A stretch of 26,895 nucleotides of DNA from Vulcanococcus sp. SFB_649D_100_25 (GCA_030833825.1 JAURGL010000006.1:1-26895); one strand, 5' to 3'. Positions 15,154 through 22,618 are shown, numbered from the stretch's first letter. The notes: generated from the letters alone by a model not told the origin. Program-made: numbers and translations.

Positions 15154-15712
15154 GCCGCAGCCGAGTCAGCTTTCCACTGCCATGCCACTCAGCAAGGGCG
15201 TCATAACCACCGATCAGCTCACCGTCGATCCAGATCAGAGGGAGGTCTCCTTCCGCCTGAACGCGTTCAAAGGGGATATCCAGGCTCCGCAGCATCCTCA
15301 GGGCACGGTTTGACCAGGGGCAGTTCTCAGCCACCGCGATGGCCACGCGGTTGGATTGGCCTTGCCCCTCGACTGATGTCGGCTGGTCGCTCAGGAAACC
15401 CACCAAGACATCTGCCCCCTTCAAGACCACACTCCCGTGCTCCAGGTGACCACCCCAGACCTGGCAATCCCCATCGGAAAAACTCAGATGCAGATGGACC
15501 CCCGTTGGTGAGAGGGTTCCCTGGAGGGTGATGATTTCGAGCTCCCCAGAGAGCGTGGTTGGTCCGCTCTGACCGGGGCAGGCAAAGGCCGCTGTTTTGA
15601 GATTGCCCACCACGCTGAGCACAAACCCCTGGGAGGCCTGTCGCTGAGCGATCTCTTCAAGACTGCGGCGCACATCAGCGCCAGGGGGCAGATGAAGGGG
15701 CAGGACGCGCAT
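15143..15712 (-). CDS. PPC (DUF296) domain - monothiol glutaredoxin-like fusion
   Basis: This 189-aa protein starts at ATG 15712, overlapping the stop of the upstream 54-aa gene (TAATG). Residues 1-108 match the PPC/DUF296 fold (LPLHLPPGADVRRSLEEIA; GFVLSVVGNLKTAAF; LSGELEIITLQGTLSPTGVHLHLSFSD; VWGGHLEHGSVV; ADVLVGFL). Such domains are trimeric and occur in plant AT-hook proteins and bacterial putative DNA-binding proteins. Residues 120-185 match glutaredoxin: CPWS at 131-134, the cis-Pro region DLPLIWIDG and the GGYDAL motif at 168-173. Only the first active-site Cys is present, so it would be monothiol. I infer a redox or glutathione/Fe-S-linked regulator. Confidence 0.85.
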   Translation of the reverse strand: MRVLPLHLPPGADVRRSLEEIAQRQASQGFVLSVVGNLKTAAFACPGQSGPTTLSGELEIITLQGTLSPTGVHLHLSFSDGDCQVWGGHLEHGSVVLKGADVLVGFLSDQPTSVEGQGQSNRVAIAVAENCPWSNRALRMLRSLDIPFERVQAEGDLPLIWIDGELIGGYDALAEWHGSGKLTRLRRGL

Positions 15713-15876
15713 TAAGCGGTGGCGCCCAGCTGCTCGGAGGGAACCCACTGAGCCAGTCGCTGCTCATGGCGAACGAGCTGGTAGCGGTTGAAATCATTGG
15801 GCTGATGGCCGTAACGGAGCTGGAGCTCGCGCAGCTCATCCCGCATCGAGTGCAGAACCGGATTGTTGTCGTTCAC
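15712..15876 (-). CDS. Small protein (54 aa) heading the PPC-glutaredoxin operon
   Basis: This short leftward frame starts at GTG 15876 with GAAGG six or seven bases upstream. The N-terminus reads MNDNNPVLHSMRDELRELQL, followed by RYGHQPNDFNRYQLVRHEQRLAQW and a short tail. It is charged and helical, with no membrane segment. Its TAA overlaps the next gene's ATG (TAATG, 15710-15714). The amphipathic composition, a plausible ribosome-binding site and the coupled stop-start make it a convincing small gene. The family is not recognised. Confidence 0.65.
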   Translation of the reverse strand: MNDNNPVLHSMRDELRELQLRYGHQPNDFNRYQLVRHEQRLAQWVPSEQLGATA

Positions 15877-16020
15877 CCGAGGCCTTCAAACCTGAAGCCA
15901 ATCTTAAGCGCCTTTCATGCCGATTTCCAGCCTTTCGGTTGAAACCTGCGTTCTCGCGCCAACTCTTGGCTCGGGACCGCAACCGTGGCTAGGGATGAAG
16001 TACCACCTCGGTATGGAGCG

Positions 16021-16209
16021 ATGGATCAAGCCTTCGCCGTGTTTGTGCATCCCCAGGCCATCGCCGCAGTCGTCGGACTGATCTGCCTCCTGCTGGCCTT
16101 GGGGATTGAGTTCGCAGTCCTGCTGCTGACCCTGCGCCAGTCCCTGGCCCATCAGCCAGCTCCCGTTCTGCAGGAGCCCACCGAGTCCTACGACTGGCTC
16201 TATGAGTGA
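16021..16209 (+). CDS. Small single-pass membrane protein (62 aa)
   Basis: From ATG 16021 the protein has one hydrophobic helix (AIAAVVGLICLLLALGIEFAVLLLTL) and a short polar tail ending ESYDWLYE. An upstream in-frame GTG at 15985 would add 12 residues of less likely sequence. It overlaps the following SDR gene by 8 nt (16202-16209), so the two are probably co-expressed. The function is unknown. Confidence 0.6.
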   Translation: MDQAFAVFVHPQAIAAVVGLICLLLALGIEFAVLLLTLRQSLAHQPAPVLQEPTESYDWLYE

Positions 16210-17008
16210 GTCGCGTTCCTGCACCTTGATCACCGGGGCTTCCAGTGGGATTGGTGCTGCCCTGGCGAGGGCTCTCGCGCCGGAGGGAAGGACCTTGGTG
16301 CTGGTGGCGCGACGTCTGGAGCGGTTGAACCGCCTGGCTTCCAGTCTTCGGGCGGACCATCGCGTCTCCGTGGAGGTGATCCCCCTCGACTTGGACGCCC
16401 AAGGAGCCGTACCTCAGCTCCTCTCCGCCCTGGCGGATCGCGGTTTGGAGGTCCACACGCTCGTGAACAACGCCGGTTTCGGGTTGCGTGGGCGCTTTCA
16501 CCAGTCCTCGCCGGAAGAGGTGCAGAGGATGTTGACGCTGATGGTTGAGGTCCCAACGCAACTGATCCAGTCCCTGCTCCCGGCGATGCAGGCTTCGCGT
16601 CAGGGGCGCATTGTGAATGTGGCCTCGCTGGCGGGGCTGATTCCAGGGCTACCGGGCAGTTGCCTCTACAGCGCCTCAAAGGCGTTTCTGATCCGGCTGT
16701 CGCAGTCGCTTGCCGCGGAGAACCGCAGTCTCGGGATCCGGGTGATGGTGCTTTGCCCCGGTTATGTGCACACCGAATTTCATGCGGTCTTGGGTGTGGA
16801 GGAGCGCATGCGTCGCTTGCCCGATTTGTTCTGGATGGAGTCCGAGGAGGTGGCTGGACTGGCTGTACGCGCCCTCGGGGGGAACCGGGTGGTTGTGGTT
16901 CCAGGCGCCGTGAATCGGCTGATGGCGCTGCTGGCGACATCACTGCCCGAACCGGTCGCGGTCGCTTTGAGCAGCCGTTTCTCCAGCCGTTATCGCAGCC
17001 GTCCCTAG
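16202..17008 (+). CDS. Short-chain dehydrogenase/reductase (SDR) family oxidoreductase
   Basis: This 268-aa classical SDR has the cofactor loop TGASSGIG (about 11-18), with VARRLERL after strand 2 suggesting an NADP(H) preference, the NNAGFG strand-4 motif, the catalytic Ser in NVASLAG and the YSASK active site (Tyr and Lys), followed by the PGYVHTEF loop. The long YSASK-KAFLIRLSQSLAAE helix and C-terminal hydrophobic residues resemble the DltE/YqjQ-like SDR subgroup; the substrate is not evident. It is coupled to the preceding small membrane protein. Confidence 0.9.
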   Translation: MSESRSCTLITGASSGIGAALARALAPEGRTLVLVARRLERLNRLASSLRADHRVSVEVIPLDLDAQGAVPQLLSALADRGLEVHTLVNNAGFGLRGRFHQSSPEEVQRMLTLMVEVPTQLIQSLLPAMQASRQGRIVNVASLAGLIPGLPGSCLYSASKAFLIRLSQSLAAENRSLGIRVMVLCPGYVHTEFHAVLGVEERMRRLPDLFWMESEEVAGLAVRALGGNRVVVVPGAVNRLMALLATSLPEPVAVALSSRFSSRYRSRP

Positions 17009-17065
17009 AGGTCCCTGTCCAGGCAGCATCGACGTTCCTATAACCGGCGTCGTTAGCCCCGATCG

Positions 17066-17581
17066 ATGCAGCCCCCTCCGATGCGGTTGATGGATCAGGC
17101 CCTGTTTGATCGGCTGGGGGAGGAGGCCCTCTCACGCCCCCGACTTCGCTGCAATTTCAATCTCCATCAGGAGCAGGACAGTGTTCAACGCTTCTTGAAC
17201 GTCCTGCAGCCAGGCACCTATGTGCGCCCCCACCGCCATTGCCGAGAGCGGCTCGGTGAGGGGTTCGAGTGTTTTGTTGTGCTCCAGGGAGCGATCGGTC
17301 TGCTGGTCTTCGATGAAGCGGGGGAGATCCGGCAGCGGGAGACCCTGCATTCCCTGGGGCCGCTCCGTGGCGTTGAGCTCTCGGAGGGGCAGTTCCACAG
17401 TCTCGTGGCCCTGGAGCCTGCCTCGGTGATGTTCGAGCTGAAACAGGGGCCCTATCAACCCCTGGAGGACAAAGATTTCCACCCGGGTTTTCCGCTGGAG
17501 GGCACAGCGGAGGCGCAGCAGCAGGAACGGGCCTGGCGCTCGTTATTCCTCGCCTCAGGGGCGACGGAGGGCGATGACTGA
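17066..17581 (+). CDS. WbuC family cupin-fold metalloprotein
   Basis: This 171-aa protein carries the cupin pattern of the WbuC family: RLRCNFNLHQEQDSVQRFLNVLQPGTYVRPHRH (metal-binding His pair in PHRH), GFECFVVLQGAIGLLVFDEAGEI, GVELSEGQFHSLVALEPASVMFELKQGPYQP and DKDFHPGFPLEG. The family is named for a gene in enterobacterial O-antigen clusters; its biochemical activity is not settled. Starts at 17066 and 17081 (MRLMDQALF) are both possible. It overlaps the following unknown gene by 8 nt. Confidence 0.85.
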   Translation: MQPPPMRLMDQALFDRLGEEALSRPRLRCNFNLHQEQDSVQRFLNVLQPGTYVRPHRHCRERLGEGFECFVVLQGAIGLLVFDEAGEIRQRETLHSLGPLRGVELSEGQFHSLVALEPASVMFELKQGPYQPLEDKDFHPGFPLEGTAEAQQQERAWRSLFLASGATEGDD

Positions 17582-18050
17582 TCGGGATGCCTTCCTGCGG
17601 TGGACCTGCGCAAACCCCTTCGCCGAAGAGGTCAGAGAGGCCTACCTGCACTGGTTGGTGCGGCATGCCCTTGACCTCGATCCAGGCGCCACCAGACCAG
17701 ATGGTCTCTGGCGCGAGCAGATCCTCTTCGTTCAGGGTCTCAGCCTTGCCCTCGCCTCAGCTGCATCCATCCAGCACCCCGACCAGCGGGAACCGAACCC
17801 GATCAGTTTCAGGCTCAGCGCGTTGCATGCCGACTGCCAGCTCCTGGGTCTTTTGGATGCAGATAGGCCCGGCCTCGATACGTTTGATCCCAACCAGTGG
17901 CGTTTCTGGCTGGTGCCCAGTCGAACACTCCATCCTGATCGGCTCTCCATCGGCCTCAATCCGCTGCGTCGCTCCCACGGTGACGGCATCCCTTATGGCG
18001 CACTCAAGGCGGAGGTCACCCGACTCGCCCATGACAAGGCCATGGCCTGA
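17574..18050 (+). CDS. Hypothetical protein (158 aa)
   Basis: ATG 17574 overlaps the cupin gene stop by 8 nt. The protein is soluble with no recognised motif: an N-terminal helical part (DAFLRWTCANPFAEEVREAYLHWLVRHALDL), a middle REQILFVQGLSLALASAASI and a conserved-looking C-terminal half (RFWLVPSRTLHPDRLSIGLNPLRRSHGDGIPYGALKAEV). The coupling to the WbuC cupin suggests a shared pathway, perhaps sugar or surface-glycan related, but this is inference only. Confidence 0.65.
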   Translation: MTDRDAFLRWTCANPFAEEVREAYLHWLVRHALDLDPGATRPDGLWREQILFVQGLSLALASAASIQHPDQREPNPISFRLSALHADCQLLGLLDADRPGLDTFDPNQWRFWLVPSRTLHPDRLSIGLNPLRRSHGDGIPYGALKAEVTRLAHDKAMA

Positions 18051-18065
18051 GGACGGGGCCGGCAG

Positions 18066-18086
18066 ACTCCTCCCAGGGGGAGGGGT
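18066..18086 (+). promoter_or_regulatory. Hairpin covering the Shine-Dalgarno of the 18090 gene
   Basis: ACTCCTCCC (18066-18074) pairs with GGGAGGGGT (18078-18086) across a 3-nt loop: nine base pairs with one U-G wobble. The right arm contains the purine-rich GGAGGGG that should serve as ribosome-binding site for the TTG start at 18090. There is no U-run after it, so it is a poor terminator. It begins 15 nt after the preceding stop codon. Confidence 0.55.
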
Positions 18087-18089
18087 GCT

Positions 18090-18269
18090 TTGAGCAGCGA
18101 GCAACGGGTTCAGATCGTGCGTGACGACGGAGGCCGCGATGCCCTGGCGGGGCGCTGCTTCAGCAGCTATGAGGCGGCCTATGACGAGCTGGAGCGTTAT
18201 TACGCCGATCTCTGTTGCTCCGACGATCGGGAGTACTACCGGATTGTTCCTTTGACCTCCTCCTCGTAG
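18090..18269 (+). CDS. Small acidic protein (59 aa)
   Basis: This short frame uses a TTG start at 18090 with a strong GGAGGGG upstream. It reads MSSEQRVQIVRDDGGRDALA, then GRCFSSYEAAYDELERYYADLCCSDDREYYRIVPLTSSS, a compact strand-helix-strand with a Tyr/Asp-rich helix and a CC pair. The codon use and amphipathic helix look genuine, and I believe similar short proteins occur in picocyanobacteria, but I cannot name the family. Its last 34 nt overlap the end of the convergent NUDIX gene. The Shine-Dalgarno is sequestered in a 9-bp hairpin. Confidence 0.6.
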   Translation: MSSEQRVQIVRDDGGRDALAGRCFSSYEAAYDELERYYADLCCSDDREYYRIVPLTSSS

Positions 18270-18670
18270 TGATCCAGAGCCTCCTGGAGGGAGGGCGCCA
18301 GCGGGCGCAGCTCCCCCAGCTTCGGGCTCAAGCAGGCTCCGCTCCGTAGCAGTTCAGGTCGAACCAGGCAGAGGTCCTGCCCTTCCAGGAGCTGCAGCTG
18401 GTGCAACGGGACGTCCAGCTCGAGGCGGAAGACGTGGCGTACCCGATCCCCCTGATCCGATCGGTACCAGAGATCCACCCCCTCGATCCGAAGACGGATC
18501 TCCTCCCACAACTCGCGTCTGAGGGCCTGCTTCGGGGTTTCGCCGGGATCAAGGTGACCACCGAACAAACCCCAGCAACCCGGGGCCACGATCCCGGGGA
18601 CGTCATCCCGCAACTGCAGCAGCCAATGTCCGCCCTGATGCAGCACAGCCAGGGCCACTTCGACGGACAT
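18236..18670 (-). CDS. NUDIX hydrolase
   Basis: This 144-aa protein starts at ATG 18670 (MSVEVALAVLHQGGHWLLQL), with AAGG seven bases upstream; ATG 18697 would add nine residues. The Nudix box GHLDPGETPKQALRRELWEEI matches GX5EX7REUXEE, but the following X-G-U position reads IRL, so the usual glycine is arginine. Substrates are typically nucleoside diphosphates linked to another group. The RDDVPGIVAPGCWGLFGGHLDPGE segment is similar to mutT-like housecleaning enzymes. Its 3' end overlaps the small 18090 gene; its 5' end faces the hydrolase gene across 53 nt. Confidence 0.85.
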   Translation of the reverse strand: MSVEVALAVLHQGGHWLLQLRDDVPGIVAPGCWGLFGGHLDPGETPKQALRRELWEEIRLRIEGVDLWYRSDQGDRVRHVFRLELDVPLHQLQLLEGQDLCLVRPELLRSGACLSPKLGELRPLAPSLQEALDHYEEEVKGTIR

Positions 18671-18723
18671 GAACCGGCCTTGGCTGGGGGCAATCATGAT
18701 TGCGGACCTGTGGCTGTGCTGCG

Positions 18724-20229
18724 ATGAGGCGTTGGGGTCTGTGTCTGCTGGGGTGGATCGCGGCCTCAGGTCTTGGATCTCCGGCCCGGGCAATTGAGCA
18801 GGTGGTGCTTGAGCTACCGCTTCTGAACAGCAGTTTTTCCCTCTCCATTTCGGAGCTGCGCAGTCCTGAAGCCCTGATGGCCGGCAACAGTGACCTGGCG
18901 GAGCTGGACCGCGCCTCATCCGGTGCGGTGGGACGGGTGATCGAGGCCTTAAGCCGTAACCCGGTGCCCCTGACCCTCACCCACCTGGCGGAGGACTCGA
19001 TTGGCTCCCCCCTGCTGGAGCAGGCGTTGCTGGTGGTTTCCTCCTTGGGCGAGATCGAGGGGCGTGCGCCGGACCTCAGCGGGGAAACCTTCAAGGCCGC
19101 GTTGGCCGCAGCCACGGCACGCTCGGGGGACTCGCAGCCCACCGTGCTCGATCTGATGGAGGCCATCCCCGGGGAGCGGGTGCGGGTGAACCTCTCTGAG
19201 GCGGCCGTCATCCTCAAGCGGATGCTTGCTCAGCGCCAACAGGCCGATCGCCTCTTCGCTGCCGGCCCAGCCTCAGCCCCACCGCAAGCGACTCCGAGTC
19301 TTGCTGAGGCGCGCGTTCGCACACTGCAGTTGCCGGTGGCCCACCGCGCCGCCCCCCTGGATGTGGTGCTGGTGCAACCAACGGGGGCCAGCAATCAACG
19401 GCTGGTGTTGATTTCCCATGGTTTGTGGGATTCCCCTGCCAATTTCGAAGCCTGGGGACGGGCACTGGCCGGCCATGGCTACACCGTTGCGCTACCCCGT
19501 CACCCCGGGAGTGACAAGCAGCAGCAGCGGCTGGTGCTGAGTGGGCACGCTGCTCCACCAAAACCAGCTGAACTCGCGCTTCGCGTTCGGGATCTGAAGG
19601 CCATTACCGATGCTCTCGCGGCCCAACAGTTCTCTGGGGTCGGCCGACTGAACACCGACGAGGTTGTCGTGATCGGGCATTCCTGGGGGGCAACCACGGC
19701 CCTGCAACAAGCCGGCCTCAAACCCACGGCCGCTTCGCTGAAACGGCGCTGCGACGACACCGATGATCCGCAGAGGAATCTCAGCTGGACTCTGCAGTGC
19801 AGCTGGCTGGATGGCGTGGCTCAGGCCGATCTCAGCGACCCACGCGTTGTCGCCGCCGCCGCCGTATCCCCGCCGATGTCTCTGCTCTTTTCTGAGCGGG
19901 AGATGCAAACGAATATCGGACGTCTCCTGGTGGTGAGCGGCACCCATGACTGGGTGGTTCCCCCTGATCCAGAGGCCCTAGCGCCGATGCGCGGAGCCGT
20001 TGGCCTGGGCCATCAGCTCGTGCTTGCCAAGGGAGGCGATCACTTCAATCTGCGTCCCGGCACCCACCCCGCTGGTGGAGTGCTGACGGTTCTGTTGCTC
20101 CGCTGGGTCGACGCGGTGTACCAAGCGGGAGCGGGGGTTCGCCCTGCCCCAGGGGCCCGTGCACTTCTGCAGCAGGGGGACTGGGGCAATCCCGACATCC
20201 CCTTGCGGGATGTCTCCTCTCAGCTCTGA
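18724..20229 (+). CDS. Alpha/beta hydrolase with N-terminal DUF1400 region, exported
   Basis: This 501-aa protein has a signal peptide (MRRWGLCLLGWIAASGLGSPARA) and an N-terminal DUF1400-type region (QVVLELPLLNSSFSLSISEL ... ARSGDSQPTVLDLMEAIPGERVRVNLSEA). A serine-hydrolase domain follows: the oxyanion region ISHGLWDSPANFEAW, nucleophile elbow GHSWG with Ser about residue 320, acid Asp about 409 in GTHDWVVP and His about 440 in GGDHFNLRPG. The combination is typical of a cyanobacterial family of secreted or periplasmic hydrolases of unknown substrate. A TTG at 18700 is open but lacks a signal-peptide-like start. Confidence 0.87.
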   Translation: MRRWGLCLLGWIAASGLGSPARAIEQVVLELPLLNSSFSLSISELRSPEALMAGNSDLAELDRASSGAVGRVIEALSRNPVPLTLTHLAEDSIGSPLLEQALLVVSSLGEIEGRAPDLSGETFKAALAAATARSGDSQPTVLDLMEAIPGERVRVNLSEAAVILKRMLAQRQQADRLFAAGPASAPPQATPSLAEARVRTLQLPVAHRAAPLDVVLVQPTGASNQRLVLISHGLWDSPANFEAWGRALAGHGYTVALPRHPGSDKQQQRLVLSGHAAPPKPAELALRVRDLKAITDALAAQQFSGVGRLNTDEVVVIGHSWGATTALQQAGLKPTAASLKRRCDDTDDPQRNLSWTLQCSWLDGVAQADLSDPRVVAAAAVSPPMSLLFSEREMQTNIGRLLVVSGTHDWVVPPDPEALAPMRGAVGLGHQLVLAKGGDHFNLRPGTHPAGGVLTVLLLRWVDAVYQAGAGVRPAPGARALLQQGDWGNPDIPLRDVSSQL

Positions 20230-21029
20230 GTGGGGTGTTGCCCAGCTGGCAGCAGCTGACGCCAGCCTCCGCGTTCCACCACCTCCAGGGGGGTCTCAAA
20301 CAGGGCGCTCAGCGGAGCGCTCTGCAGAAGCGCATCGCTGGGGCCATCGGCCCTGATCGCCCCATCCTTTAGAAACACGGCCCGGCTGATCTCCGGGATC
20401 ACGGCCTCCACCTGATGGGTGACCAGTAACAACGTGGTTCCGTGGCGGACCAGGGATCGAAGGTTCCCCAGCAGTTGATGTCTCGCTTTGACATCGAGAC
20501 CATTGGTGGGTTCATCGAGAACCAGCAGCTCGGGGTCATGCACCATGGCCCGGGCTAACAGCAAGCGTCGTCGCTGGCCATCCGAACACTGGCCAAAGGG
20601 ACGCTCCGCCAGGGCGTCAAGACCGAGTTCCTGCAGGAGGGCTTTCGCGCTCTGCCGTTGCTTCAGGTTGGGCTGCTGTGGTCGTCCCAGGCCCATGGAT
20701 CCAAAGTGACCTGAGAGCACCACATCCAGCCCCGGGGAGTCTGGACGGTGGTTGGCCTGGAGATCGGTGGAGACAAGACCCATCCGCTGCCGCAGATCCC
20801 AAAGATTCACCCGGCTTTCGCCAAAGATGCGCAGCGCTGAGCCGGGTTTGACCACCGGGTACAACTCCCGGCTGAGCAGCTTGATGAGGGCGCTCTTGCC
20901 GGCTCCATTGGCCCCGAGGACAACCGTGTGCTCGCCCAGGTTGAGTTGCAGGGTGAGGTCACGAAAGACGGCCCGCGGTCCCAGCCAGGTCTCCACGGCT
21001 TCGAGCTCGAGATAGGGCTTGCGTTGCAC
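20220..21029 (-). CDS. Orphan ABC transporter ATP-binding protein
   Basis: This is a 269-aa single-ATPase-domain protein from GTG 21029 (MQRKPYLELEAVETWLGPRAVF). Walker A is GANGAGKS at about 39-46, the signature is QCSDGQRRRLLLARAMVHDP (SDGQ in place of SGGQ), Walker B is LLVLDEPTNGLD and the switch region is LLVTHQVEAVIPE. No permease gene is adjacent. The layout is closest to YlmA/ModF-type stand-alone ATPases. A GTG at 21053 or the ATG at 21131 would be longer; the latter would overlap the divergent SulP gene. Its 3' end overlaps the convergent hydrolase gene by 10 nt. Confidence 0.85.
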   Translation of the reverse strand: MQRKPYLELEAVETWLGPRAVFRDLTLQLNLGEHTVVLGANGAGKSALIKLLSRELYPVVKPGSALRIFGESRVNLWDLRQRMGLVSTDLQANHRPDSPGLDVVLSGHFGSMGLGRPQQPNLKQRQSAKALLQELGLDALAERPFGQCSDGQRRRLLLARAMVHDPELLVLDEPTNGLDVKARHQLLGNLRSLVRHGTTLLLVTHQVEAVIPEISRAVFLKDGAIRADGPSDALLQSAPLSALFETPLEVVERGGWRQLLPAGQHPTQS

Positions 21030-21092
21030 GAGCGTTGGCGATCCCGATGGCCCCACGAGGCACCATGGCAGAGGTTCACCCCGCCGACATCC

Positions 21093-22613
21093 ATGCTGCC
21101 CTCGGTCAAGGAATGGTGGGATCGTCCCCATCGCGATCTCCTCTCCGGCCTGGTTGTGGCCTTCGCTTTGATCCCTGAAGCGATCGCGTTTTCGGGGATT
21201 GCCGGGGTCGATCCTCAGGTCGGTCTGTTTGGTGCGTTCTGCATTGCGGTGACCGCTTCAATCGTTGGCGGACGCATCGCCATGATCTCCGCGGCGACAG
21301 GTTCCACCGCCCTCTTGATGACCGCTCTGGTCCAGCAGGGCGATGCGATCGCCCCGGGGCAGGGCCTGCAGTTGTTATTGGCAGCGGGGATCCTTACGGG
21401 TTTGTTCCAGATCGCCTGGGCCTATCTGCGGCTCGCTCACCAGATGCGCTTTGTGCCTCAATCGGTGTTGGCTGGCTTTGTGAATGCGCTTGCGGTCCTG
21501 ATCTTTCTGGCGCAGCTGCCACAGCTGGGGTTGAACGTGTTTCACCCCGAAAAGGTTGTTGTTCGCCCTGATCAGCTGCCGGCTGTCTGGGGGCTGATGC
21601 TGCTCACCCTGGTGATCATTTATGGGTTGCCCCGTTTCACCAAAGCGATCCCCTCGGCACTGATCGCGATCCTGGTGGCAACGGGCCTTTCAATCGGCCT
21701 GAAGTTAGATCTCCCCACCGTCGCCAGCCTCGGGACCTTGCCAACGGGGTTGCCCACATTGGCCTGGCCGGATGTTCCCTTCAGCTTGGACACGCTTGGG
21801 CTGATTCTGCCGACGGCGTTGGCGATTTCTCTGGTGGGCCTGATGGAAACATTCCTCACCCAGGATCTGCTGGACGATGCCACCGACAGCACCTCCAGCA
21901 AAAACACGGAGGCCCGCGGCCAGGGCGTCGCCAACATTGTCAGCAGCCTCTTTGGGGGGATGGCCGGCTGTGCCCTTGTTGGTCAGTCGGTGATGAACAT
22001 CAATAACGGGGGCCGGAGCCGACTCTCCACCTTCAGCTCCGGTGTGGCCCTGCTGGCGATGATCCTGCTGGCCAAGGATTGGGTGCAACAGATTCCGATG
22101 GCCACCCTCGTGGGGGTCATGATCATGGTGGCGGCCAGTACTGCGAACTGGGCTTCAATCCGCGAGATCCGACGGGCCCCGAAAAGCGACACCTCGGTGA
22201 TGGTGCTGACCCTGGTGATCACCTTGATCACCCACAACCTGGCGATCGGTGTGCTGGCTGGGGTGGCTCTTGCGGCGATCCTGTTCAGTCGCAAGGTCGC
22301 GAAGGTGATTGCCGTGACGCATCGCGACAGCCCTCTCCCCTCGGGCGGGCGAGAGCGTCGTTATGCCGTTGTCGGGCAGTTGTTTTTCGTCAGTGTCACC
22401 TATTTCAAGGAGGGCTTTGACTTGCATGATCACCCTGAGCGTGTGGTGATTGATTTGCATGAAGCGCACCTCTGGGATCAAAGCGGTGTTGCAGCCCTCG
22501 ATCAGGTGATTCGCCGCTATCGCAGCGCCGGATCCGTGGTGGATGTCTGCGGGCTCAACCCAGCCAGTGCTGATTTGTTTGAGCGGATCGGTGCCTCCAC
22601 GGCAGCAGTCTGA
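21093..22613 (+). CDS. SulP family inorganic anion transporter with STAS domain
   Basis: This 506-aa protein starts at ATG 21093 (MLPSVKEWWDRPHRDLLSGL). The transport domain has about 12-14 hydrophobic segments, including the SulP/SLC26 motif LLSGLVVAFALIPEAIAFSGIAGVDPQVGLFGAF and GLMETFLTQDLLDDATDS. A C-terminal STAS domain (about residues 415-505) contains RVVIDLHEAHLWDQSGVAALDQVI, with Ser in the position phosphorylated in anti-sigma antagonists. SulP proteins move sulfate, bicarbonate or other anions; BicA is one member, but the motifs here do not let me choose the substrate. Transcription would begin inside the 63-nt gap to the divergent ABC gene. Confidence 0.88.
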   Translation: MLPSVKEWWDRPHRDLLSGLVVAFALIPEAIAFSGIAGVDPQVGLFGAFCIAVTASIVGGRIAMISAATGSTALLMTALVQQGDAIAPGQGLQLLLAAGILTGLFQIAWAYLRLAHQMRFVPQSVLAGFVNALAVLIFLAQLPQLGLNVFHPEKVVVRPDQLPAVWGLMLLTLVIIYGLPRFTKAIPSALIAILVATGLSIGLKLDLPTVASLGTLPTGLPTLAWPDVPFSLDTLGLILPTALAISLVGLMETFLTQDLLDDATDSTSSKNTEARGQGVANIVSSLFGGMAGCALVGQSVMNINNGGRSRLSTFSSGVALLAMILLAKDWVQQIPMATLVGVMIMVAASTANWASIREIRRAPKSDTSVMVLTLVITLITHNLAIGVLAGVALAAILFSRKVAKVIAVTHRDSPLPSGGRERRYAVVGQLFFVSVTYFKEGFDLHDHPERVVIDLHEAHLWDQSGVAALDQVIRRYRSAGSVVDVCGLNPASADLFERIGASTAAV

Positions 22614-22618
22614 GCAAG

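Noticed and set aside
15999..16015. NtcA-type site GTA-N8-TAC before the 62-aa gene
   Set aside because: GTACCACCTCGGTAT has the wrong second half and spacing.
16230..17135. Long minus-strand open frame (301 codons)
   Set aside because: It runs antisense to the SDR gene, and its translation is dominated by Pro, Arg, Ser and Gly without any motif, as expected of a GC-rich shadow frame.
21093..22613. Identification of the SulP protein as BicA (bicarbonate)
   Set aside because: The N-terminal transport motifs differ from the BicA sequence I remember, and family membership does not fix the anion.
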